A DNA stretch of 11,087 bases from an uncultured Lachnobacterium sp. (GTDB lineage Bacteria; Bacillota; Clostridia; Lachnospirales; Lachnospiraceae), in contig URLU01000062.1 of the NCBI GenBank assembly GCA_900548765.1, positions 1 to 11,087 on the forward strand. The letters are read 5' to 3'. The position numbers and the translations under genes were made by a program. Positions 4,336-11,087 of this stretch are shown one piece after another (the stretch's first letter is position 1; every line of letters starts with the position of its first letter). Below the pieces are notes generated by a model. The model had not been told where the DNA came from. It did not search any database and saw only the letters and a list, made by a program, of their open reading frames with translations.

Positions 4336-7080
4336 TTGGATAAATACGAATACAATCTAAAGATAGATCAAATGAAAAGTCTGTTTGCAGAGGAGAATTA
4401 TGAGGCTGCGGCAGAACTGGCTGACACGATCAATTGGAATAAAATAAAAAATGTAAATGCACTGGTCAAGGCTGGGGAGGTCTATGATAAGGCAGAGCGT
4501 TATCAGGACAGCAGGGATGTGCTTTTGATGGCATACGACCGCTCACCTATAGGCAGGGTAATTATATATCGTCTGGCAGAGGTGGCAATCAAGATGAAGG
4601 ATTTGTCTGCCGCAAACGAGTATTATGAGGAATTTGTAAAAATTGCTCCTCATGACAATATGAAGTATGTGCTCAGGTACAATATCAAAAAAGCGCAGGG
4701 AGCCTCATACGATGAACTGATTCCTATATTGGAGGAGCTCAAGGACCAGGAGTATACAGAGGAGTGGGCATACGAGCTGGCTTATCTGTATCACAAGGCT
4801 GGCATGAGTGACAAGTGTATTGATGCCTGTGATGAACTGATTCTTTGGTTTGGCGATGGCCCATATGTGGAGAGAGCCCTTGAGCTTAAGATGCTCTATC
4901 AGCCTCTTACCAAGATTCAGGAGAGCAAATACAGAAAATTCCGACAGGAAAAAGAGGGAATGACAGAAATCGGCGAGGAGGAAATGAAGCGCGCCGGCGA
5001 ATTTGTACATGATCCGGTGGTTATCCCACAGGTCGCTGTAAATGAGAAGTTTAATACTGTCAACCTACAGGAAGAAATTGTAAAAGGCATGCAGCAGATT
5101 ATGAATGCTACAGAGAAAGAAACCGTGTCTGATACAATGGATAATATAAAGAAAATGGTAGAGGATATCCCTTATCTCCAGCTTCCTAAGGATGAGGAGG
5201 CTGAGCTTGACAGAGAGCGCGTCAAGACAGATGAGGAGATAGATGGATCTCTTAAGATAAATTTCCAGGAAATGATTGGTGAGGACTATGATGGTCAGAT
5301 GAGCTTTATGGTAGATGACAAATCTATGGTAGAGAGACAGATAACCGGTCAGATGAGCATACAGGATGTACTGGAGGAGTGGGAAAAGACAAAGCGTGCC
5401 GCAGAGACAGCCTTGCAGGAAGCTGAGCAGAAGAGACTTGAGTCAGCAAAGGCAAGAGCTCTACAGGAAGCTGATAATATCATGAACAGGCTCACAGGAG
5501 CCATGCCAAAGCTTGATGCGGGGGTTACACCTCAGGAGCTTCTGGCAGAGCAGTATATGCAGGGAGAGGATCTGCCAGAAGAGACAGCTAGTGTACCGGA
5601 GACTGTAATATCTGATATGGAGGAGCTTACAGCACCGGAAAATAATATGGAAGCAGGGGACGAGTTGATTCCAGAGGCTGAAATACCAGAGACATATGGC
5701 ATACCAAGACCGATTGGTGTGGTTCCGGGGGTAGTACCGGCAGCTGCAGCAGTGCCGGGTGTTGACCTGCCTGAGGCTGGACTTCCAGACGTGGGATTGA
5801 AAGATGTAACTGTAGAGCCAGAAGTAGAACTACAGGCGGATGAAATATCCCAGACAGGTGTGTTACCAGAGGCGGATGTGCTTCCAGAAATAGGACTGCC
5901 GGAAGACATAAGAGCAGAGCAGACAACACAGGCAGATGCAATGTCACAGACAGGAGTAATGCCAGAGGCGGAAGAGCTTCCAGAGATAGGACTGCCGGAT
6001 GACATAGGAGCAGATCAGACAACAGAGGCAGATGCAATGTCCCAGACAGGAGTAATGCCAGAGGCGGAAGAGCTTCCGGAGATAGGTTTACCGGAAGACA
6101 TAGCAGGAGAAATAAAGCAGAGCAGAAATCAGGGAGGAACCATGGTTCTTCCAAGCCTTGACGATATGAAGGCAGCAAGAGAAGAGCGGAAGGCTGATTT
6201 GGGAGCTACAAAGAGACTTCCAAACGTAAAGCAGCGCACCCAGAGAATACCTGAGATAAGCCTGCCGGAGGATTTGGATATTCCGGATGATGTACCAGAA
6301 TTAAAGCATTTTGATGAGCTGACAGATGACCAGAAAGCCATTTTCTCATATTTTGTGCCGGTAAAGGGCATGGAGGATCAGCTTTGTAAGGCTATAAACG
6401 GAGTTTCTTCACACCTTATCAAAAAGGAATCTGCAAGACTTGGAAATATTATAATTCAGGGAGATCAGGGTTGTGGCAAGACAATGCTTGCTACAAGCTT
6501 AATCAAGGTATTGCAGAAGGAAACCGGCATGCCAAACGGCAAGGTTGGTAAAATTGATGCAGCATCCCTCAATACCAGAGATATACAGCAGCTAGTCAGG
6601 AAAGTATCTGGTGGATGCCTGATTGTGGAGAAGGCAGGAGACATTGACAGGAAGACAGCAGCAGCACTTGCATTGCTGATGGATCATGATATAACAGGAA
6701 CTTTGTATATATTTGAGGATACATCAAAGGGCATCAAGAAGGCGATGTCCCAGGAGCCGGCATTGGCAGGCAAGTTTACAGAAACTGTAACTGTACCTAT
6801 TTTTACAAATGATGAATTAGTATCATTTGCCAAGTCATATTCTGCGGAGCTTGGCTATAAAATAGATGATATGGCAGTACTTGCGCTTTACAACAGAATA
6901 AGCAACATTCAGAAGTACGATCAGGCAACTACACTGACAGAGGTCAAGGATATTGTTGATGAAGCAATTGAGAGAGAGGCTCACGGCGGACTGAGAAAGG
7001 CGATTAGTATTCTGACAGCAAAGCGTTATACAGAGGATGACAGAATCGTGTTAACGGAGGCTAACTTCGATTTAAAATAA
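4336..7080 (+). CDS. TPR protein with low-complexity linker and degenerate AAA-like ATPase domain
   Basis: A soluble acidic protein of 914 residues from TTG 4336; no signal peptide or membrane segment is seen. I have no gene symbol for it. Residues about 1-195 are helical TPR-like repeats (for example NYEAAAELADTINW, RYQDSRDVLLMAYDRSP). Residues about 342-390 are a charged coiled coil starting at QDVLEEWEKTKRAAE, just after two GQMS motifs. Residues about 400-640 are acidic, Pro/Glu/Ala-rich and probably disordered, and contain a 32-residue tandem repeat. The C-terminal third is P-loop-like: Walker A GDQGCGKT (709-716), then CLIVEKAG (761-768) at the Walker B place, where the usual Asp-Glu is Glu-Lys (E765, K766), then a sensor-1-like strand TLYIFEDT and a helical lid ending near LTEVKDIVDEAIEREAHGG. 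ATP binding is likely; hydrolysis is doubtful. It is probably a scaffold or ATP-dependent adaptor cotranscribed with glgB, 17 bases downstream. A role in glycogen metabolism is inference from position only. The domain calls are firmer than the function. Confidence 0.8.
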   Translation: MDKYEYNLKIDQMKSLFAEENYEAAAELADTINWNKIKNVNALVKAGEVYDKAERYQDSRDVLLMAYDRSPIGRVIIYRLAEVAIKMKDLSAANEYYEEFVKIAPHDNMKYVLRYNIKKAQGASYDELIPILEELKDQEYTEEWAYELAYLYHKAGMSDKCIDACDELILWFGDGPYVERALELKMLYQPLTKIQESKYRKFRQEKEGMTEIGEEEMKRAGEFVHDPVVIPQVAVNEKFNTVNLQEEIVKGMQQIMNATEKETVSDTMDNIKKMVEDIPYLQLPKDEEAELDRERVKTDEEIDGSLKINFQEMIGEDYDGQMSFMVDDKSMVERQITGQMSIQDVLEEWEKTKRAAETALQEAEQKRLESAKARALQEADNIMNRLTGAMPKLDAGVTPQELLAEQYMQGEDLPEETASVPETVISDMEELTAPENNMEAGDELIPEAEIPETYGIPRPIGVVPGVVPAAAAVPGVDLPEAGLPDVGLKDVTVEPEVELQADEISQTGVLPEADVLPEIGLPEDIRAEQTTQADAMSQTGVMPEAEELPEIGLPDDIGADQTTEADAMSQTGVMPEAEELPEIGLPEDIAGEIKQSRNQGGTMVLPSLDDMKAAREERKADLGATKRLPNVKQRTQRIPEISLPEDLDIPDDVPELKHFDELTDDQKAIFSYFVPVKGMEDQLCKAINGVSSHLIKKESARLGNIIIQGDQGCGKTMLATSLIKVLQKETGMPNGKVGKIDAASLNTRDIQQLVRKVSGGCLIVEKAGDIDRKTAAALALLMDHDITGTLYIFEDTSKGIKKAMSQEPALAGKFTETVTVPIFTNDELVSFAKSYSAELGYKIDDMAVLALYNRISNIQKYDQATTLTEVKDIVDEAIEREAHGGLRKAISILTAKRYTEDDRIVLTEANFDLK
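5836..6105 (+). repeat. In-frame 96-bp tandem repeat, about 2.8 copies
   Basis: Units start at 5836, 5932 and 6028, exactly 96 bases (32 codons) apart. The second and third differ at 6 of their first 78 bases; the first is more diverged. Each encodes AD-x-x-SQTGV-x-PEA-x-x-LP followed by EIGLP(E/D)DI. The period is a multiple of three, so copy changes keep the frame. It lies in the disordered linker of the TPR/AAA-like protein. Confidence 0.93.
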
Positions 7081-7086
7081 ATATGT

Positions 7087-7093
7087 GGAGGGG
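7087..7093 (+). promoter_or_regulatory. Ribosome binding site that sets the glgB start at 7098
   Basis: GGAGGGG ends 4 bases before ATG 7098, with the GGAGG core 6 bases away. An in-frame ATG at 7083 lies upstream of this site and has no SD, so the protein begins MSNFTDMDCY rather than five residues earlier. Confidence 0.85.
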
Positions 7094-7097
7094 AAAT

Positions 7098-9002
7098 ATG
7101 AGTAATTTTACAGATATGGATTGCTACCTGTTTGGACAGGCGACCCATTATGACATTTACAAGAAAATGGGAGCACACCCAATGAAGCAGAAGGGTGTGG
7201 ACGGAGTATGCTTTGATGTGTGGGCACCAAATGCAGACAGGGTCTATGTTATTGGAGATTTTAACGACTGGAACGAGACCTCTCATGAGATGGAGAGAGT
7301 TGAGCCTGTCACTATGGGCGTCTACGAATTATTCATACCACAGGTTAAGGTGGGAAATATGTATAAGTTTCTCATTATAGACCGAAATGGAGGAAAGCAT
7401 TACAAGGCAGACCCATATGCTAATTATGCACAGAAGAGACCGGAGACAGCATCGATTGTTACAGATATATCAAAGTTCAAATGGACAGACACTGCATGGA
7501 TGGAGAAACGGGCAGAGCTTGGCAAGGATGGTGTCTACTCAAGTCCAATTGCAATATATGAGGTGCATCCGGGCTCATGGATGAGACATCCGGGACAAGA
7601 GGATGAGGGATTTTACAGCTACAGGGAGCTGGCAAAGAGTCTGATTGATTATGTCAAAAAAATGGGATATACACACATAGAGCTCATGGGTATATCAGAG
7701 TATCCATATGATGGCTCGTGGGGATATCAGGTAACAGGCTACTATGCGCCAACCTCTCGCTATGGCACACCAGAGGATTTTGCCTATCTGGTAAATCAGT
7801 GTCATAAGAATAAGATTGGTGTGATTCTGGACTGGGTACCAGCGCATTTTCCAAAGGATGCACACGGACTTGCAGAGTTCGATGGTACGAGATTATATGA
7901 ATATCCAGACACAAGAAAGGGTGAGCATCCGGACTGGGGGACAAAGATATTCAATTATGAGAAAAATGAAGTGAAGAACTTCCTTATCGGAAGTGCCCTT
8001 ATGTGGATAGAAAACTACCATGTTGATGGACTCAGGGTGGATGCAGTTGCATCTATGCTCTATCTGGACTATGGCAAGGAAAATGGACAGTGGATTCCAA
8101 ACAAGTTTGGCGGCAATAAAAACCTGGAGGCAATCGAATTCTTCAAGCACATCAACACATTGATTCTTGGCAGGAATCCGGGAGCAATGATGATTGCAGA
8201 AGAGTCAACAGCCTGGCCAAAGGTTACAGGCAGGGTTGAGGATGATGGACTCAACTTCAGCTTCAAGTGGAATATGGGCTGGATGAATGACTTCCTTGAT
8301 TATATGAAGCTTGACCCATATTTCAGGAAAAACAACCACAGCAAGATGACTTTTGCCATGAGCTATAACGAGAGTGAGAAATACATATTAGTATTGTCAC
8401 ATGACGAGGTCGTACATCTGAAGTGCTCAATGCTCAACAAGATGCCGGGTCTTGAGGAGGACAAATACAAAAACCTCATGGCAGGCTATGCCTTTATGAT
8501 GGGACACAGTGGCAAGAAGCTTCTCTTTATGGGACAGGATTTTGCCCAGGAGAAGGAATGGAGCGAGGAGAGGGAGCTTGACTGGTATCTGCTTGAGAAT
8601 CCAAACCACCAGAAGATGCAGGACTGGGTCAGGGAGCTTCTTCATTTGTACCGCAAAAATCCATGTCTCTACGAGCTTGATCACAGTTGGGACGGCTTTG
8701 AATGGATTAACGCAAATGATGCAGACAGAAGCATTTTCAGCTTTGTGAGAAAGAGCATTGATGGCAAAAACAATATGCTTTTTGTAATCAACTTTACACC
8801 GGTTGCAAGGGATGATTACAGGGTAGGTGTTCCAAAGAATAAGACCTACAAGCTGGTGTTAAACAGCGAGGATCCAAAATTTGGAGGAAAAGACACAGAC
8901 AGACAGGTAAGCTACAAGGCACAGAAGCAGGAGTGCGACGGAAGAGAGTACTCTTTTGCATATCCACTGCCGGCTTATGGAGTTGCAGTATTCAAGTATT
9001 AA
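7098..9002 (+). CDS. glgB: 1,4-alpha-glucan (glycogen) branching enzyme, GH13
   Basis: A cytosolic enzyme that cuts alpha-1,4 glucan chains and reattaches them through alpha-1,6 bonds to make branched glycogen (EC 2.4.1.18). It has 634 residues, in the range of branching enzymes that lack the extra N-terminal module of E. coli GlgB. An N-terminal CBM48 domain (about 30-120) carries FDVWAPNADRVYVIGDFNDW. The GH13 barrel shows YDGSWGYQVTGYYAP (204-218), region I LDWVPAH (244-250), region II DGLRVDA with predicted nucleophile D315 and R313, region III IAEES with acid/base E368, and region IV SHDEVVH with H435-D436. A C-terminal beta-sandwich contains FVINFTPV and ends LPAYGVAVFKY. All catalytic residues are present. 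The gene follows the TPR/AAA-like gene by 17 bases with no promoter or terminator between, so the two are probably cotranscribed. No other glg gene is in the window. A terminator lies 85 bases downstream. Confidence 0.96.
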   Translation: MSNFTDMDCYLFGQATHYDIYKKMGAHPMKQKGVDGVCFDVWAPNADRVYVIGDFNDWNETSHEMERVEPVTMGVYELFIPQVKVGNMYKFLIIDRNGGKHYKADPYANYAQKRPETASIVTDISKFKWTDTAWMEKRAELGKDGVYSSPIAIYEVHPGSWMRHPGQEDEGFYSYRELAKSLIDYVKKMGYTHIELMGISEYPYDGSWGYQVTGYYAPTSRYGTPEDFAYLVNQCHKNKIGVILDWVPAHFPKDAHGLAEFDGTRLYEYPDTRKGEHPDWGTKIFNYEKNEVKNFLIGSALMWIENYHVDGLRVDAVASMLYLDYGKENGQWIPNKFGGNKNLEAIEFFKHINTLILGRNPGAMMIAEESTAWPKVTGRVEDDGLNFSFKWNMGWMNDFLDYMKLDPYFRKNNHSKMTFAMSYNESEKYILVLSHDEVVHLKCSMLNKMPGLEEDKYKNLMAGYAFMMGHSGKKLLFMGQDFAQEKEWSEERELDWYLLENPNHQKMQDWVRELLHLYRKNPCLYELDHSWDGFEWINANDADRSIFSFVRKSIDGKNNMLFVINFTPVARDDYRVGVPKNKTYKLVLNSEDPKFGGKDTDRQVSYKAQKQECDGREYSFAYPLPAYGVAVFKY

Positions 9003-9087
9003 ATATATAACCTGCACCCGAGCATCCGCATTCCCTGTCTGATAGGTAATTATTGCGTAATGAATTATATGAGAATCGGCATTAATA

Positions 9088-9120
9088 AATACATCCCATG
9101 AATTTGGGGTGTATTTTTTT
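9088..9120 (+). terminator. Intrinsic terminator after glgB
   Basis: AATACATCCC (9088-9097) pairs with GGGGTGTATT (9106-9115) over 10 bp with one G-T wobble, around an eight-base loop, and is followed by Ts to 9120. It closes the TPR/AAA-glgB unit. The 85 bases between the glgB stop and this stem hold nothing I recognise. Confidence 0.92.
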
Positions 9121-9146
9121 GTGCAAAAGACCGATATAGATATAAA
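9119..9146 (+). promoter_or_regulatory. Weak candidate sigma-A promoter for the downstream gene
   Basis: TATAAA (9141-9146, five of six) lies 16 bases after TTGTGC (9119-9124, three of six). The preceding terminator implies that the next gene needs its own promoter in this gap, but the -35 is poor and the region is AT-rich. Confidence 0.3.
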
Positions 9147-9196
9147 AGTGTTGCTGCAGATAATCAGCCAAAAAATATGAAATAGAAGCATATTGC

Positions 9197-9200
9197 GAGG
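9197..9200 (+). promoter_or_regulatory. Ribosome binding site supporting the TTG start at 9208
   Basis: GAGG at 9197-9200 lies 7 bases before TTG 9208. The frame is bounded upstream by a TGA at 9178-9180. The first in-frame ATG is codon 52 (9361) and would discard a continuous coding N-terminus. The in-frame TTG at 9193 has no SD. Confidence 0.6.
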
Positions 9201-9207
9201 AAAAATT

Positions 9208-11087
9208 TTGATAGATATAAGAGAAAAAGTCGGAAAATCAATAGAAAATAAATCAATAGAAAACTATTACAAGACCGGTTCAGAGTCATCGGTCAAGGTC
9301 ATAACTGGTGCTGCAAAGAAGGAATCCTATGTGAAAAACAAGGATTCTGTAAATGTGGAAATGCCAGATTCTGTGTATACAAGGCCTGATGGCATAAACA
9401 ACGGTGAAACAGCTGCAGACCAGATGGTGCAGGAAAATGGACTGGATGCCAAGACCAGACAGAATCAGATGATAGTGCTGTCAAACACAACCTCCGCAGA
9501 GGATTACAAGAAAATGCAGGAGGATGGATTTTCTCTGACAGACACAGACAGCCAGACCATCATTACAGAGACCGATAAGATAAAGGCGGTATTGGCAAAG
9601 GCTGGAGTGGATATATCTGTATATGGCGATGATTTGGATGAGGAAAGCCTAAAGGAAATCACTGGCAGCGAAGTTCTTGCTTCTATGATAATGCAGACTT
9701 TACAGCAGAATGATATTCCGCTGACAGAGGAAAATATAAGCCAGACAGAGACAGCCTACAATCAGGCAGTAAACATGGGCAGTATCAGCGAGTATGCAGC
9801 AGCCTATGTGCTAAAAAATGGCGAGGAGCCGACCATAGATAATCTATACAAGGCTAATTACAGTGGGGCCGGTGAAGCCAGCCAGCTGTCAGAGACTGAG
9901 TTTGACCAGCTCAAGAAGCAGTTGTCAGATATAATAGCCGATGCAGGGCTGGAGGCAGATGACCAGACCTATGATAACTGTAAGTGGCTTATCGAAAATA
10001 ATATAGCGGTGACAGGGGATAACCTCAGGTATCTGGAGCAGCTTCAGGTGCTTATAAATGGCGGGCTTCCGGATGATGAAGCTGTACTTGGAGCAATAGC
10101 GGATGCCATATCGGAGGGAAAGCGTCCTGGGGATGCCATGCTGATAGAGGGTTATTCCATGACAGATAAGGCAGAAAATGCAAAGGCAGTCATTGATGGC
10201 GCAAGCTCTGAAAACATAGCATATCTGGTGGAGAATAATCAGGAAATCAATATAGAAAACTTAGAGCAGGCAGAAAGAAATAATTTCACAGCAGCAGTGG
10301 ACGACCAGAATCAGGCTCAGATAAAAGCCAGACGACAGCTTGAGGAGACCCGTCTTGCCATGACAACAGAGGCAAACCTTGCCCTTCTCAAAAAGGGAAT
10401 ATCAATAGATACAAAGCCATTGGAGGAGCTGGTTCAGTGCTTAAAGGAGCAGGAAAATGCCTACTATGAGAATTTATTGAACAGCAGCGGCATTCCTGCA
10501 GATGGAGAAAATGTCAATACTTTTAAGACTACAACAGACTATGTAAATACATTAAAGTATTCTCCTGCATATGCTTTGAATCTCTCAAGCGCAGATGAGA
10601 CATTGGAGGATATAGCAGACAGGGCTGCAAATGTAGAAGAGAGTCTCAAAAAAGCCAACCAGAGCTACGAGACAATGATGACCACACCGAGAAAAGACCT
10701 GGGTGACAGCATAACAAAGGCATTTTCAAATGTGGATGACATATTAAGGGATTTGGGGCTTGAGGTAAATAAGTCAAACCAGAGAGCTGTCCGTATACTT
10801 GCATATAATCAGTTGGATATAAACGTAGAAAATATCAACAGGATAAAGGCTGTGGACGAGGAAGTGCAGAGGACTTTTTCTAATCTCACACCAAAGACCA
10901 CACTTGAGATGATTAGACAGGGAATACAGCCACTGGATATGACCATATCCGAGCTCAATGATGCAGCAGCAGAGATAAAGCAGAGCACAGAGGAGACCGA
11001 CAATGAGAGATTCAGCAAGTACCTCTGGAAGCTGGAACAGAACCATGCGATTACAGAGGAGGAGCGTTCATCTTATATCGGAATATA
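9208..11087 (+). CDS. Long helical repeat protein of unknown function, 3' end outside window (DUF6240-like)
   Basis: An uninterrupted frame of 626 codons from TTG 9208 to the window edge, beginning LIDIREKVGKSIENKSIENY (first residue Met in the cell). No signal peptide or membrane segment is visible; the product is acidic, rich in Glu, Gln, Asn, Asp and Ala, and mostly helical. A degenerate motif, roughly N-x-x-x-hydrophobic-T-x-E-N-(L/I), recurs at about residues 168 (NDIPLTEENI), 204 (NGEEPTIDNL), 264 (NNIAVTGDNL), 343 (NNQEINIENL), 396 (KGISIDTKPL), 534 (NQLDINVENI), 571 (QGIQPLDMTI) and 612 (NHAITEEER), suggesting repeated helix-turn-helix units. The stretch around 500-560 (TTPRKDLGDSI, LGLEVNKSNQRAVRILAYN) resembles what I recall of DUF6240 proteins of Lachnospiraceae, some of which I associate with motility loci; that link is from memory and unproved. 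Regulation is unclear. A true gene is nearly certain; the name is not. Confidence 0.8.
   Translation, partial: MIDIREKVGKSIENKSIENYYKTGSESSVKVITGAAKKESYVKNKDSVNVEMPDSVYTRPDGINNGETAADQMVQENGLDAKTRQNQMIVLSNTTSAEDYKKMQEDGFSLTDTDSQTIITETDKIKAVLAKAGVDISVYGDDLDEESLKEITGSEVLASMIMQTLQQNDIPLTEENISQTETAYNQAVNMGSISEYAAAYVLKNGEEPTIDNLYKANYSGAGEASQLSETEFDQLKKQLSDIIADAGLEADDQTYDNCKWLIENNIAVTGDNLRYLEQLQVLINGGLPDDEAVLGAIADAISEGKRPGDAMLIEGYSMTDKAENAKAVIDGASSENIAYLVENNQEINIENLEQAERNNFTAAVDDQNQAQIKARRQLEETRLAMTTEANLALLKKGISIDTKPLEELVQCLKEQENAYYENLLNSSGIPADGENVNTFKTTTDYVNTLKYSPAYALNLSSADETLEDIADRAANVEESLKKANQSYETMMTTPRKDLGDSITKAFSNVDDILRDLGLEVNKSNQRAVRILAYNQLDINVENINRIKAVDEEVQRTFSNLTPKTTLEMIRQGIQPLDMTISELNDAAAEIKQSTEETDNERFSKYLWKLEQNHAITEEERSSYIGI

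Noticed and set aside
5532..6178. Two long overlapping - strand reading frames (157 and 183 codons) opposite the repeat region
   Set aside because: They are antisense shadows of the Pro/Glu/Ala-rich linker, with highly biased Ser/Gly/Pro or Leu/Pro composition and no ribosome binding site.
9131..9137. CCGATAT, a match to the sigma-28 (flagellar) -10 element before the gene at 9208
   Set aside because: No TAAA-like -35 lies 14-16 bases upstream; that space is the tail of the terminator. One half-site in AT-rich DNA is not enough.
8859..9191. 110-codon - strand frame over the glgB end and the following gap
   Set aside because: It covers the glgB coding end, the terminator and the AT-rich gap, with no SD site or family resemblance.

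Overview
The window (about 11 kb) looks like the chromosome of a low-to-moderate GC Gram-positive gut anaerobe, most likely a member of the Lachnospiraceae close to Agathobacter (Eubacterium) rectale or Roseburia. The basis is AGA/ATA-rich codon use, strong GGAGG-type ribosome binding sites, frequent GTG/TTG starts, and protein types I associate with that family: a 761-residue divergent aconitase-like hydratase, a TPR protein with a degenerate AAA-like domain next to a GH13 branching enzyme, and a long repetitive soluble protein. The species assignment is inference. All supported genes lie on the + strand; I see no convincing gene on the - strand, and no tRNA, rRNA, CRISPR array or insertion sequence.

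Layout. (1) 1-395: 3' end of a sensor histidine kinase (ATP-binding domain only). (2) 396-645: a gene-free stretch that is almost entirely base-paired on paper. It holds two hairpins, a degenerate 31-bp direct repeat and a 124-bp element in which a 7-bp outer stem encloses three hairpins, two of them perfect with 22 and 13 bp. (3) 646-4214: a two-gene unit, aconitase-superfamily hydratase plus AI-2E/PerM-family membrane protein, 11 bases apart, closed by a clear intrinsic terminator. (4) 4257-9120: a second unit with a good sigma-A promoter (TTGACA, 17 bases, TACACT), a 914-residue TPR/low-complexity/AAA-like protein, and the glycogen branching enzyme glgB 17 bases downstream, closed by a second strong terminator. 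(5) 9208 to the window end: an open, incomplete reading frame starting at TTG, encoding a long acidic helical protein with at least eight copies of a short degenerate motif.

How it works together. The hydratase belongs to the aconitase superfamily and keeps the three cluster cysteines, but it lacks the classical aconitase Cys-Asp-His motif and Ser-Cys-Thr-Asn-Ser loop, so citrate may not be its substrate. GlgB introduces alpha-1,6 branches into glycogen; the cotranscribed TPR/ATPase-like protein has an intact Walker A but a substituted Walker B, which suggests an ATP-sensing scaffold rather than an active motor. Any link to glycogen rests only on the shared transcript. The most unusual item is the multi-hairpin element in front of the hydratase, which could be a structured 5' leader or a palindromic dispersed repeat.
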